From: Lanius collurio
Lineage: Eukaryota > Chordata > Aves > Passeriformes > Laniidae
Direction: 5' to 3'
NCBI GenBank assembly: GCA_020086605.1
Contig: JACBWW010000023.1
Span: forward strand, 4,081,292-4,145,291
Length of the DNA: 64,000 bases
A program made the position numbers and the translations under genes. The notes beneath the pieces were generated by a model. It did not search any database. It was not told where the DNA came from and was given only the letters and a program-made list of their open reading frames with translations. Shown here one piece after another: positions 45,851-60,800 of the stretch. The stretch's first letter is position 1; each line of letters starts with the position of its first letter.

Positions 45851-48800
45851 GGAGCCACCTCATGCCTGCCCTGGATATGGTGCCACGGCCCTCTTTTTAC
45901 ATTGCTGACTGGAATTTTTAACTCCTGGAAGTCCTACTGGAAAACATAGCGGCACAGTGAATAGCGTGGCCTTGTCAGTGCTATTTTCAAAGGATCACAG
46001 CCTTTCTTTTTTCTGACTTCTTGATGCAGCACTAGGCTAAGTGCCTGTCTAACCCCACGTGTTTCTACTGTAGTACAAGAAGAGCCGAGGCATTGAGGGA
46101 TGGGGTACCTGTCAAGGGGCAACCCTGGATGGGGGAGAGACTAGGGAATGAGAAGCTGTAGAACAGCCCCACAGAAAGGGATGTGGGGTTCCTGGTCGAT
46201 GACAAGTTGAAAATGAGTCACCAGTGTGCCCTGGTAGCCCAAAGGGCCATCTGTATCCTGAGGTGCATCGAAGAAGGTGGTAGTCCTGCTCTGCTTGGAG
46301 CTGGTGCAGCCTCACCTCGAGTGTGGGGACAGGTTTGGGCACCACAGTTCAAGAAGGATCTAAAGCTGTAACAGAGCACCCAAAGAAGGGCTACGAATAT
46401 GGTGAAGGGTCTAGAGGAGAAGCCATGCAAAGGAGTGATTGAGGCCTCTTGGCTTGTTCAGCCTGGAGAAGAGGAGACTGAGGGCAGAGCTTATTTTGGA
46501 CGGCAGCTTCCTCATGAGTGCGTTGGAGGGACAGCTCCGGTCTCTGCTGTCTATGATCAATGACAGGACCTGAGGGAGTGTCTGGAGCTGTCCCAGGGGA
46601 AGTTTAGGTTGCATATTAGGAAAAGGTTCTTCACCCAGAGGGTGGTTACACACAGGAACATGCTCCCCAGGGAGATGATCACAGCACCAACCCTGCATTT
46701 GGACATCCCTCTTAGGCTAAGTGGGGTTTGTCCTGTGCAGGATAAGCAGGAATAGATTTGATGATTCTTGGGGGTCCCTTTCAACTCAGACTATTCTGTC
46801 ATTCGGTGGGACTGTGGTGGGGAGAGAAGATCCCAAACTTAGCCTCTGTTGGATTGTCCTTCATTGGTGCTCACTTGTAAAAGAAGGTTTACTGAGCTCT
46901 CTGCTGCAGGAGGAGTGGGGTGATCTTTGCAGGGCCTGTGTGTCCCTCTCTCTTGAAATTGCTTTGCAAGAGACAGTAAGAATCTGCTGGTTGTGTGTCC
47001 ATTATTCTTCCTCTGAAGGAGCAGTAGACAGTTGCTGACTATCAATTTCTAGCTGATCACTGATGAGTTATTTCACAGGGGCTGTTGGGGAATGCTTAGA
47101 AGCAATAGGATGTGATCAGTTGCTTTAGGCAATGAGCGGAGTCTGGAAGTCAGCTGGCAGAAATAGTGTCCTTGACTGGTAACACATGAAGTCATCTGAG
47201 ATAACTGCCTTAGGAATTTTGTATCTTTTTGAGCAGAAAGCCAGTTTACTATGTTATCTTCCCATCTCTGAAATTCCAGTTGCAGGAGAAGCTGGAAGTC
47301 TATCCATCTCCATTCTCCTTATGTGGGCAGAAGTTCTTCATTTTTGCTAGGCTCTGCCCCATCTTAGCATCCTCTTTAGAACATTCTGAGTGTTAGGGAT
47401 GTTTCAGCAATGCTAATTAGGAGTTTAGTGGTACTGGGCTGGTAGGTGATAGCTGGTGACAAGAACTTCATGAAACAAAAAATTTGTGGGTGCAAGGGAT
47501 TCATGGGGGAGCAAATGAACCTCTCTGGCCATGGCAGATGTCAGGTTATCACCTGTCTTTTATGAACAGAAGCTTGGATGCTTCCACAATGACTTTTAAA
47601 CTTACAATATATTATTAAGGAGGAAATCAAGAGGGGAAAAAGTGGAGCTGTTGACACACTTGTTCCAGCAGCAGTGCTCAGCATCTGTCCTTTCAATTTT
47701 AACTGGTGAGTTGGTCTATTAATGCTAATCGTACTTTTGGTTACCTTACATACAGGCTTTGTTTTAGCATTTTTATGTGGAAGTTTGCTCTTTCAACACA
47801 ATGCAGGTATATTTTCAGATTTGCCCTTCACATGTAATTTATGGCCCAGTTACCTTTGTAATTTGAAAGGTGTTTCTCCAGCCCAAGTGAAAGTTGCACA
47901 GTTTTGCTTTCAAAAAAGGAGTCTTGAGAGCTCGAGATCAAAGTACCTGTAATTATTATTGCAGCCATCTAATGTCCTTTTGGATTAGTGTGGCATATAA
48001 AATGATCATATTGCTCCTCCCAGCCAAACAATCTGAACGAAAGCTGAATTGATGCTTCCTAGCCTTTTTACAGACTCATAACTATTTTTACAGTTTCATA
48101 ACTATTAGGTCAAAGCCTGTGACCTTTCAAAGAAGAGAACAGTAAGATGAAGGTATTGGTAAATGCATCTGCCAAAAGCCCCTCCCAAAATTTTGAGTGA
48201 ACTTCAAATTCTGCTGCGAGATGTCTAAGCAAAGATGCTCATTCAGCTTCTTTTTTGCCCCAAATTGGTTTCTTTCTGATGAAGTTTCCATAGAGTTCTG
48301 TTGTTTCAGTGTCAGATCTTCCTCTCAGCTCCCAGCTTTTTAACAGTCATTTAGCATCAATCAGATTTGTTATTTTTTGCCCTTCTGGATAGATATTCAC
48401 CCTCCTTTGTCATAGCTGTGTGCTCTGCAGTGCTCAGTTTTGCCTGTGTTACGTAGTGGGGATGTAGCAAAGCCTCTGCCAAAACTCAGGGAAGGGAGCT
48501 CCACCTCTCCCCACTGCTGAGTCTGACTTTTTTTCTGGGTAAGGCAACAAAACTGTACTGCTGCTCCTCTGCCAGTTCCTCTCAGGTTGGACTGTCTGCT
48601 GCTGCTGTCCAGAACAGGATTAGAGGGCCTTTCACTAGATGACTCTGGCTACTGTGCATTATTGCAGGTAAAAGCACCTTCTGTGATCAGGTTGCTGCAT
48701 TTGAACAAATCTTCAAAAGCTCCTGAGCTGCTGCAAGTGAGAGAAGATGCTTTCAGTAAGCCATGTGAGCACTGGAGTTGTGAAGCTTTGGTCAGCAAAT

Positions 48801-51800
48801 GTTTTAAGTGCAGCAGGCAGAGCCAAAAGGAACTGTTCAAAGCAAGATAATAGTGTGACTTCTTATCTGAACAGTGGGCTGCTGCAGCTTGTCCAGTGGA
48901 AACTGGAAAGTGTTTCTGGAGGAAGAATATTTTTTTTAGACCTTTTGGAGAGATGAGATGAAAAATTTTATACTAATGTGTACTAAGTGTTTGCTTTGTT
49001 TTGTGCAGAAGAAATCATGGCCCACAGCAGCAATGTATCCTCAGTAGTCCTGGGAAAAGGTTCAGGCCGGATGCTGGCCACTGGAGGTGACGACTGTCGG
49101 GTCAACATATGGTCAGTTAGCAAGCCCAACTGCATCATGGTAAGAACAGGCCTGTTTTCAGCTTTTGTGGAATGGGAATATTAATTCTGGGGTTTGGAGG
49201 GTAGGGAATGAGGGGAAAGATTGTTGAGGTGGAGCCTGTGGGACTTGTGAATAGAGTTTGCCAGCACAAAGCTGTGTAACCAGATTCTAGCTAAAGATAG
49301 GGACAGGATTGGGTGCCTGGTGAGTCCACTGCTCCAGAAATACAGTAGGAATGCTTGAGCTGGGCCAGTGCTTACTCAGATACAGAATGTTGTGTTTTAT
49401 ATATTACCAGTCTACAAATAATTAAAGGAAGATTTTTGTACAAGAACAGCTAGTTTTATAGTGCAGGCTACAGGGGCCAGTTTTATACCCTGAGGTTCAC
49501 AGTCACAGCAGGAGTTATCTCCAGCAGGATGCATTCCCACCTGTGCCACCATCCCTAACTGTCAGCACAAAGGTTGCCACAATAGTTTGCTGTAGGCTGG
49601 GGAGGAGTGACTCTGGTTGCAGCATGTTAGCAAGGGTAGGGTTACCCCAGCAGTGATCACTAAAGTGCATCATAAATATATATTTAACAGATACCTATCC
49701 TGCATCGCTTTGAGTGGGTGTTGTATAAAACCAACTTTAGCACATGTCTCTTGTCATTTGTTTAATTAACAACAGAATAATGTTGTGGTATTGAAGGCAT
49801 TGCTCTACCCAGTGTGAGCCTTATGAGGAAGAAATCAGGAAAGTCAGGTCAAAAAGGCTAGAAGGAGAATGTGTACACTTTATTTTTCCATTCATTGAGT
49901 GTATAAAGGGTCACCTTTGGCAGGACTGTGCTTCTTGTGCAGTGTAGTTAAGCAGTGTCTTCCCAGGCCCTTGGTGGTGGCATGACTGTAGTTTGAAACT
50001 GGACTATTGCCTTACTCAAGAAGGAGGTTGAAGAGCTGACTCTGTACCCTTTCTGTGGGATCAGAGAGCTGCACCTCTCCTGTGCTTCCTGGGAACCACA
50101 GACATTGGGAGCTTCTGTTTGAGAGGCAGGGGCTGCTTGTGCCATTCTTGTATATCAGAAGAATCTTGATTTTTGGGATTGTCCTCTGAAATTAGTTTTT
50201 AGTGTTTATATTATAAGGATTATGGATGTTTACATGTTGGGAAAGAGGGAGAAGAGGAACTTTTCAAGTAACATTGTGACTTGGTTTAAGTGTGAGCTCT
50301 AGTTCTCACTAGCAGTGGCAGTTGCAGCTGTGGAGTTTGTAGAGGATTTCAGTTGCACATGGATTCCTAACAAAGTGCCATCAGAACAGGCAGCTTCCAA
50401 CTGGCATTCCCAGCCTCTGTATGTGTGTGGGAGGCACAGAGCCAGTGTAGCTATTTAAAAAAGACATATTTGAGGATGGAGTAAAGCAGAGAATACTGCT
50501 TATTTGGCAAGGAGAAAGTCTGCAGTGGTGGGATTTGTTTTCTAGAGCTAGTTTTAAATATTCTTGTGTTCTGCTACAATATAGGCCTTTTCAAAATGCT
50601 GATGTAATTTGTAAGGTTTCAAGTGCTCAAGGATGAAAGGAACTTCATACATGTGAATTACTGCCTTATGCCTCAAGTCAGTACTTCAGTATTAGCACCA
50701 TGCTGTCACTGTGACATCCATTGCTGGCAGCAACGTATGGCTTGGTGCTTGTGTGAAGATCTCAAAGTAGCGCTGCTTTTGCTCTTGCTTTGATTTTGTA
50801 ACTGATTCATGACACTTACATGACCCATTTAGAGCAAACACGGTGCCATTGTGCTACCACAGCATAATTTTCATGATGTAAGAATGTGTCAGCCTTGTCT
50901 GAGCATCCGCACCTTATGTTTAACTACCTGTGTCTCTGTTGATGGATCCTTTAAAACTTAGTCAGTGTGCCCCAGAAAGTGGGATAATGTGGAAAGATAG
51001 GTGTGCCATGCTGGGTGCAACAATGGGTTTTAGGGTGCTCTGCCATACTGGTGGCTGCTGAGGAAAAAGGACTGGTGGAACAGCCAGGTGGTCCCAACTC
51101 ATGGCTAAAGAGTTACCCCTCAAGTATGAGCAGTACCATGGTTCATGCAGGGCTGTGCCAGCAGCTCTTGACTGTGACTGATGGTTTTCTTTGCAGAGCT
51201 TGACTGGCCACACAACCCCCATCGAGAGCCTACAGGTCAACCCAAATGAGAAGCTCATAGTTGCAGGGTCCCGGTCAGGATCCATTCGAGTTTGGGACCT
51301 GGAAGCTGCCAAAGGTATGTGTCCATGAGTTTTTGCTTCTGTTCATGCACACTTTTTGGAGAATCTGTAGGCTTACCTAACTAACCTAGAAGGTTCCTGA
51401 TTTAAGAAGGAGCAGGAGACTGGCATTGCTTTCATCTTCATCTGCAACTCTTTTTTGCCCTTCTGCTGAGGCTGTAGTGCTGTGTATTCATGCTTGAGCA
51501 GAAATTTGGATATGTACTGGGGACACTGATCTGAGGAACTAGTTTCTATGGTTTTGACCTGAGTGTGTCAAAATCTATATTCCAGATCAGTTTCCGTGCA
51601 TGTGTAGATAACTAGGCATATAGAATTTGTATTCAGAGTCTCAGCTGGAAGTTGTCAACCTTAGTAAAAGGATCCTGAACTAGATTGGAAGTTTTAAGTT
51701 TATTAGGTTCTGCAGAAATGGAGGAATCCCCTCCTTGTTGACTTCTAGTTCTTAGGTTCTAACTTTTCTTTTTTCTTCAAGCAGTTTTTCTGTTCTCCTG

Positions 51801-54800
51801 CTCTTGTATGGCCACATAAATAGACAAAGACCTAATTTTTAATAAACTGTAAAAGCCATGAACTCATCAACCTCTGATCCTTTAAAGGCCACTGTTGAAT
51901 CATGCTTTATTTATTGCATTTTCCTCAAATCCTAGCATGAGTTTTCAAAGGTATCATAAATCAGTTGAGTGCATTCCAGCAGGAATACCAGAAAATGACT
52001 GAATATTTCTTATAGGTTGCTGCTTGTTCATAGAAGGAATGTGTAATGAAAATAGGCTTACACTGGGTGAGATAAGAAGGCAAACCACAGGCAGCATCAA
52101 TAATGAAAAGCAGTTTTGTAATTCAGACAGTTAGAATCAGTCCAGTTATGGAATACTTTGGCTCTGCCTGTGGGGAGTAGCTGGTCTGGGTGCATTTATT
52201 AGAAGACCTATGAGCCAGTGTCTGTGCAAATGATCACCCCAGCTCTGGCTCAAGAGCTAATTTCTGCCAGGGGAATCATCAGCTTGTTCCAGATGACGGA
52301 TGAGGGAGAGGGATTGCCCTTATTATTATCTGAGCAATTTGTCTTAGAGTTGAGTTTTGCATTTGTCACTGCTTGCTGAGATAGGATGTACCAGTTCTAC
52401 TGGTCCTTTCTGGTTTCCAGAATTACAGGGGGTGTTACTTGATGACTTGCTGAAACACTCTGATCATTTCTTTGTCTCCTGCTTCCTAAGCATCCATTTC
52501 CTGTCTTTACAATGATTCTTGCAAGGGACAACTGAAGGAGTCTGGGGTGAATATTGGAACCTAAGAGGTGATGCCTGGATGGGGGTGCAGAGTCCTGGGA
52601 AGGGGTCTGTCCAATAACTGCAAGGTCATTGCTGCACACAGTCAAGACCATTTCACTTCCTGGCTGAAACTGTTCCTCCTCCAGCCCATTTTGCTGTCTG
52701 TGTAACGAGTGGAAAGATGCACTGCCTACCAGCTGCCTCATTTTCAGAATGGAGACCTTTGGAATTCTATCTATACTTAAGGACAGGACTTTCATTAGGT
52801 TCATTGATCATGGGCTTTCTATTGTTGTTTCTTTGCGTTGCCAGGGAAAAGTCAGAGGTGTTTCCACAAAATAATATATATTTCCATAAAATAATGGTGA
52901 GGATAGTATGGCTACACTTCTGGCATCTCATGGAAGTGATCTATTAAATATTTTTCCCCTGTTCCTTCTTTCTGCTCTGCCTCTCCTTTTCCCAGTTCTT
53001 CGTACCTTACCAGGGCACAAAGCAAATATCTGCAGCCTTCATTTCCATCCTTTTGGAAGCTTTGTGGCATCTGGCTCTTTGGACACCAACATTAAGGTAA
53101 TACCAGCTTCCACTAAAGATTTCCCTCTTTACCTGTAGTGTCTTTGTTCTGAAGAGTGCCAGAACGTGTTTTGTGTTGAGCTGTCGGTAAATGCTGCACA
53201 TCATCATTTCCATGTGTGGGCAGGTGTGTTTGTGAGTGCTTGTGAAATCTGTGCATGTATTTTCGCCGCCAGCTCATGAGTGTGACTCCTCTGGTGTGGA
53301 ATGTGGCTCTGAGTAAGGTGCCAGCCAAGACCTGGTGTCAGCAAGCACAGATGTCCTGGTTGTTGTGGATTGTATCTGCCTCCTTGGGCTGGTGTTTGAC
53401 TGTCAGAACTGAGAGACCTTCCAGGATTGATTCTCGCTTGAGGAGTTAGAAAATGCCCCTGAGGCCAACAGGAGTTCAGCAACCCCTTCATTCTGCAGTG
53501 TCTGTTAGCTTGGTGACACAGAGATCCCTTGTTCTGGCAGGACCCTTGGGCTTCCCACACACTGCTCTAAACGTATCATTTGTTTGCTTTTCTTCCTTGT
53601 AGCTCTGGGATGTAAGAAGAAAAGGCTGTATCTTCACATTCAAGGTAAAGTGTTTCATTAGGTTCAGGCAAAGAGGGGAGAAATATTTCTTTTGAGGATT
53701 TGTGAGCAAACCTAGATGTGATTGTGTACAATTAACTTCCTGGTTTTCCAGCATGAAAATAAGATCTGCGTGATTTGTGAAGTGGCCTGGCAAGCCTCAG
53801 CAGGCCTCTGCAAGCTGTTTGGGAATATGAAATGGATATTATGGGATATCAATGGATATAATGTGCTGTAGTGAGGATGGCTTCAGTGGGGGATGGAGAG
53901 CATCCATGAGGGTTTCTTTATATTGTTGTTAATGGTATTACCTCTGCACTGAGCTGGTTCTGTTCTTGGGACCTTCTTCTACCTAAAGAGCTTGCTGTGT
54001 ATTAATTTTGTGTAGAAACCAGAGACTTAAGTGTCACAGCACTTCTATCTGAGCATATGTAAATCTGTAATTTAGAACTAAATCGTATTAGTGAAGCCAG
54101 ATCTGTATTTGCCATACTTAAACTGATAGCATTAATGTCTAGATGAGAGAGGTGACACACATTTAGTGTGGCTGGGTGTAGTGTCTCGAGTACAGTGTTG
54201 TGTTCTGCCAGCTGTGAGCTCTGTAAAACGTTTAATTGATTTTGGTTTATTATATTGTATAGGGTTGAAAGACAACAGCCAGAATACTGTTTGTTTTCCT
54301 CATTTCAGGGTCACACAGAAGCAGTTCGGTGTCTCCGCTTTAGCCCTGATGGGAAATGGGTGGCCTCTGCTGCTGATGATCACACTGTAAAGGTAATTTA
54401 TTGTGACACCCTCCTTATGTGCTTGCAGCACATGGGAATGCTGGGATTGTCTTTTTACCAGGCATTACCAGCACTCACTCATAAACACCCTTCATTCATT
54501 AGGCAGCTGACTGAGCCCCATGTCTCTGCAGAGACCACTTTTATTATGGGGGTCGTGTCTGTTGGCCCACAACACCCGCAGAAGAGCTGCATGTGTTGAA
54601 ATGCCCTTATCCAGCAGCCACACTGGGAGAGACTATGCACAGAAAAATTAATGTTTTGATGGTAGTAGAGTTGTGGTACCTGAACGTTGGCCTCAGTAAA
54701 CCTTGTAGAATGAGTTGTCCACAGCACATTGCTTCACCAGACTAATTTCTGACTCTGCTTGTGTTATACACATTACATGTGATTATCAGTCTGAAAATTG

Positions 54801-57800
54801 CTGTTGGGACTGAGCAGAGCAAGAGAAGGAGTTCAGAAAAGTATTGACTGAAGTAGTGACTTCAGTTGTTTCACATGGAATATGAGGAATTGGGATGAAG
54901 GACTGATCTTATTTTCAGTTTCACATTATTAGCTGATCAGTTACTTCACTGCATTTTCAAGTGGAGACTAGAGCACAGGAAGAGGGAATTGCTGAGGGAT
55001 TCAGAGCTTTTGTATTTTTGTTTGTTCACTTTTGAGATACAGTCTGTGGGGACACATGGAACTGCTATATTTTGTCTCAGTCTCTAAATATAAAATAGAA
55101 ACTTCTAGGGAACAAATTACATGGAAAACAAAAGATAATGAAAAAAACCAAACAAATAAACAAACAAACAAAAAAAAAAAAAAACCAAAAAAAACCCCAA
55201 ACCAAAACCTTAAATGACTGGGATGGTACTTTTTCCCTGATTATTGCTTTCTTTGACAGACTTGATCCTGTTCTTAGAGGGGGAAAGTGTTAGAAGGTTG
55301 CCAGTACAAGGAAATCCCATGTCTTCAAGGGTCTCTGTTCTTTCCTCCTTTCAGCTGTGGGATCTGACTGCTGGGAAGCTTATGTTTGAGTTTACAGGAC
55401 ACACCGGCCCAGTAAATGTTGTTGAATTCCATCCCAATGAATACCTTTTGGCTTCTGGCAGCTCTGACAGGTACATAAGGGGAGGGAGAAAGAAGGGAAT
55501 TGTGTATGTCTATTCCATTTCCTGATGCTCTTCCTTGTAGAAACATGACAAAGAGGAATGTCACACAACTCAAACCTGCCATTGCAAGAGCCAGACATCT
55601 AGACAGCATCTGTGATGGACAGAACATAGAGATCTTCCCTTCTCATACAAAATTGATGGCACCTTCTGCCACTCTAGAAACCAATTTGTAGCCCCAAGCA
55701 TCTCACTAGTCCAGCTGACATCCTGTGTGAACAGCAGGCAGACCTGCTCAGCTGGGCAGGGTGTTCTCTTAGTTCTGGGTCAGCTCTAAATGCCTGTTTG
55801 TGTCTAGAGCCTCTGAGTATCCCTGTCTGGATTCATGGATCTTAGCTAGACCAACCTTCTGTCTAGGGTCACTGTATGTGCCCAACAGCAAAAGTTATTC
55901 TAACTGTTTTGTTAAAATCCTACTGTGATTTCTAGAGCAATGAGTAATGATTTTTATTGTGTTGTGTGTACAGGACTGTTCGGTTCTGGGACTTGGAGAA
56001 GTTTCAAGTTGTGAGCTGTATTGAAGAGGAGGCTACTCCTGTCAGGTACATTAAATTCCTACTGAAATGTACTCGTTAGGGACTAAAAGTGGGGTGAAGG
56101 GAAGGTTTCCTCAGAGAGAGACGCTACTGGGGAGAAGTCTGGGCTGCTGGAGATGTTGCACAGGCCCACCAGGTTGCACACCAGATTGGAAGGTTCATTG
56201 TTAGAAACAGAGCTGAAGGTGTTGAGTGTAGTCAGAGATCCACAAGGACTGAGCAAGGTGGGAATGCTGTGCCTGATTCTCCTCCTGCCTTCCTCCCAGA
56301 TGTGTGCTCTTCAACCCGGATGGCTGCTGCTTGTACAGCGGCTTCCAGGATTCGCTGCGTGTGTACGGCTGGGAGCCAGAGCGCTGTTTTGATGTGGTCT
56401 TGGTGAACTGGGGAAAAGTAGCTGACTTGTCTATCAGCAACAACCAGCTGGTAAGGCACTGCTCCTGAGGTGGGGGGAGGCAGCTGTGAAACACGAGATA
56501 AAATCCTGCTGCCTCCTTGCAGGCCTTAGACCTGTAAGATTGTGTAAGGGCTTGCAGCATGCCCAAAGGCTGTGTGCCTTGTGTTCCACTTGGTGTCTCT
56601 TTGGCTTCTGGAAGAAAGAACTTGGGCTTAGTTTGACCAGTATTTAGAAGCTATGCTTGGCAAAAATTGCTGGCAACTTCAGGTTGAAAAATCTTCAGCA
56701 CTGAAATGAGCAGTCCTCAAGCACAGTTGCTCAGGGTCACTCCTGTTCTCCAAGGGGCTGGTGTGCACCCCACTCCTTGGTGAATTACCTTGATCTTTTG
56801 CCTCTGCAGATAGGAGTTTCCTTTGCACAAAGCACAGTCTCTTCCTTCGTTGTGGATCTCAGCAGAGTCCCAAAGTCAGATTCTATTCCTCATGGGTTGA
56901 TCAGGGACGACCAGCCTCTTGTGCCACCTACCCCCACAGGGTCCTCCCTTCGCCGCATCTATGACAGGCCCTCAACGAGCTGCAGCAAGCCACAGAGGTG
57001 AGGGAGTCTGCTGGCTTGTTGAATTTCAAGACTTTAAGGAAATGCACCAGGCACTCAGTGATTTCTCTCTCTCTGACAATACAGCTTCCCCTGACAACAA
57101 CTCTTTTTTCCACAGCAGAGTGAAGCACAACTCCGAGAGTGAGAGGCACAGTCCTAGCAGTGAAGATGACCGGGATGAGAAGGAATCAAAGGCTGAGATC
57201 CAGAACCAGGAGGATTACAAAGAGATCTTCCAGCCCAAGAATGCGATCTGTCAGTACCAGGGTTTTTTGTGCTTTTGAGTAGTGTTTGGGTTTGAGATCA
57301 AGACACTAAACTGATTTGGTAGAACTCATTTGGCTTACTGTAACAGCGACTTCACCTGTGACTGGAGAGTTCAGAAAGCTTTTCTTTAATATTCTGAAGC
57401 ACAGATCATGTTGTTGAACAGCTGAAAGGTGGCACCTTTACTAGGGTACAGTGATGTCTATTTGAAGCCTCAGAATGTGCTACCTTCCTATCCTGATTAG
57501 AGTGTTAAGGAAATTTTACTAGCTTAGAATTTTGATATATATGAGATCAGCAGCCTTCATTAAAGAAGGAATGACAAAATGTTTTGTTAAAGCAAAGATT
57601 GTTGTTTAGGAGGCCTTGTATAGTGTCTGTATCTCATTTTTATATAAATGATAAAAATGAGATACTCTTTTTGAGGAATTAATCGCAATTATTTTTATTT
57701 ACTTATGTAAATCAATAACAGGAGGTGGATTTTTTCAGTATCATTTGTTGTGACAGTGCCTTGTCTCAGGCTTTGTACCTCTACGGCAGCAGTGAACCAC

Positions 57801-60800
57801 AGGGGTCGGTTTTGTCCCTCCTATCCCTGAAGGCTGAAAGCCTTTAGCTAAACTCAATAGTAGTGTCAAGGCCTAAAGGAGATAACTCTGCATGTTGTAT
57901 CACTGAGTACCCTCATGTGTGGAGTTGTTGGAGATTTCTCTGCTCCAAGGTTGACTTACCACTTATCTGTAGCCTTGGATGCTCCTTCATTTGTTTATTT
58001 TTTTCAATCTTATTCTCTAGGCCGAACTCCTCCTCGAAATGAGCCCTTTCCAGCCCCTCCTGAGGATGGTGAGTATGGAAATGACCCCTTGCTGGGGGTA
58101 GGGTTAATGGCCCTCAAAAGAGGGAGAGCTGCCTGAAGGCAGAAATGGCTCCTTGCAGTGTAGCTAAACAGAACCTTTGCTCTCAACTCTTGAATATGAC
58201 CACCACTTTCTGCTTTCCCACTTCTCTCCCTCTTGGTAGAGCCTGGAACTGCAAAGGAAGCAGTGAAGCCCAGCCAAGCCGTGGATGTCCAGACCTCATT
58301 GCCAAAGCAAGAGCTCGTACGTACTGTGTGATCTATGAATTGCTGTTCCTGCCCCCTCTGTGAACAATGTGCAGAGCTGGAGAATTTGTGATTTCTGCTC
58401 AGACTGATTCTTTACTGAAGGGCAGTAAAAGTGCAGCTCTAGGCTTTGTGCTGCTGCCTTAGCAGTAGAACCAAGGCCAAGCCTCCAACAGGCTCTATTG
58501 TTTTTGCTGTTTATGCTTGCAGTGGTGCTTCTCCTTGCATCTCAGAATTGGGGCACTCAAGAGAACCAAGTGCCAGGTTTCTACAAATACTTGAACAGAG
58601 GCTGTTTTGTTGCCAAAACTGCAAGCAGCTGATGCGCCAGGATTCATTATACTGGCTTCTTTAGAATTCTCTCAGCCTTCAGGCTGGCCACAGCCCATTG
58701 CCCTAATTTCAGATAACAGTAGCAGCACTTGGCACTTCTGCTGGGGTATCTCCACTTTCTTTACAAACTTTAATTATGTAGTGGTGTGTACCTGAGAGAT
58801 ACTTTATTGCCTCTTAAACTATGCTAGCAAACTGGAGACTGCTTCTGCTTTAGGACTCTGCTGTGAGAAGAAAGCAGGTCAGAAATAAAGGTCACCAGAC
58901 TAGGGCTAGACTGTTCCTGCTAGAGCTTTTATCCCAATTTTTCCTGCAGCCTGATCCAGTCCAGAGGCCACCGATTGCCTCCTCAACTTCTTTGACCAGA
59001 ACAGAGCCATCGGTGATTCCGGCAGCCAGGAATGAGCCCATTGGCCTGAAGGCCTCTGACTTTCTGCCAGTAAGTGTCTCTGGACAATGTTTTCCAGTCA
59101 ATGCCTGTGTTGGGTGGCATCTGAAAAGGGATCCCCCATTATGATTGGTGTGAATAGAGCAGAGTTGAGCCCTGCTCATGAAGAAGCTGTTACCAAAGCA
59201 GAGAGCAAGGGGTGAGACAGTCACTGATCTATTCCATGTACCAGATAGTGGTTAATTTTAAAAACTGGAGTCTGCCATTACATGTACATAATAATTTCAC
59301 AGGAATCTCTGCCTCTTGCATCTTGGAGGCTTCTTGGTTTCTCTTGGGGAGGGTATTCCCTTGTCCTAAAAAGGAGAAAAGACCAGAGCATCATGATGAT
59401 CTCAATCTCTAGATGTGAGCAAAGGAGGTAGTGGTTCTAGCATGGCTTGGGCAGGAAGAAAATTGAAAGTCTAATAAATTGTATAAGATCTATGCTTTCT
59501 AATAAAATTTGCTGTTTCCAAACAAGTTTCACATAAAAAAATAGAGTTTATGTGAAAACATTTTTTTATTAAAACATACTGGTTTTGAAAACTTACTTTA
59601 AATTCATCTTTTTTTGAGAGTTTTTCCAAAGCTTTAAACATGTTTGTGATTGAACATGTTTGTGTAGTAGAAAAAGCAGAAAACCATTAACTGAAATCAG
59701 AACAAATTGAGCATTTCCATTTCAAAAGGTTTTTACAACCATCTGCAAAGAAATCAGTATTCACTGACATTCTGTGTGCCAAAATGGGCTCTCATCTAGG
59801 CCAGAGAAAGCTCCCACTTTTCTGCACCATCCTGCTCTGTTATTGGTGTCTGTTCTTCCAGGCTGTGAAAAACCAAAGCCAGACAGAGCTGGTGGATGAG
59901 GAAGCCATGTCCCAGATCAGGAAAGGCCACGAGACCATGTGTGTGGTGCTCACCAGCCGCCACAAGAACCTGGACACCGTGCGGGCTGTGTGGAGCACCA
60001 GTGACATCAAGGCAAGCGTGAGGAGATACCTGGGGCTCATGAGGGGAGCAGCTGAGCAGCTCTGTTTGCTTCTGTGGGGCTGATTCTGCCTCATACAAAA
60101 CACGAGGTCTCATAGCTTTTGTCCCCAGGTGTGTACCACAGAGTGCTACTGTGTCCCACCTGCAGCTGAATGGTCACAAACAAAACTTTCCCCTGAGAGA
60201 GTTCTCTTCCCTAGCCAGCTTCATGTTTCCTCCACCTTGTTTTGCAAAAGCAGCACTAGATACGAATTTGCATTAGCCCAGCCAGTTTGAGCTTTGCATT
60301 TGATGAGTTTTTCTTCCCCTTCTCTCTCAGAACTCTCTGGACTCTGCAGTGGCAATCAATGATCTGTCTGTTGTCGTGGATCTCTTGAATATTGTCAACC
60401 AAAAAGCGTGAGTCCTGGGTGGGGTCAGCCCCTGTGAGGCTCAAGAGCCACCTGGCTGGGAGGTGGGAGCTCTGCCTTTAACCTGCTCCATATCCAGTGG
60501 GCCATGGAGGCAGGAAGTTCATGTAGTCACATCTTCAAGCCTGCAGTGACAGTAACTGCTAGAGTTGTTTGGGGCCAAGGAAAATCAAAGTCTTGGGGCT
60601 TCATAAAATGATTCTGCTGAGAGTCAAAGAAATATGTCAGAACCTGCCACTTTCTCTCACGAGGGGGAGTCAGTGAACTTGCTCAGTGAACTTGAGTGTC
60701 TCTGTCTGGGCATTTGCTAGGAAGTGTTATTTGTGTTGGCTCAGCTTTGTAAAGCCTCAGTCTCCAGTCTCAGAATATGTCCTTTTCAGGTCTCTCTGGA

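Noticed and set aside
55138..55210. Processed pseudogene tail
   Set aside because: The A-rich tract has no recognisable retroposed body upstream and no visible target-site duplication.
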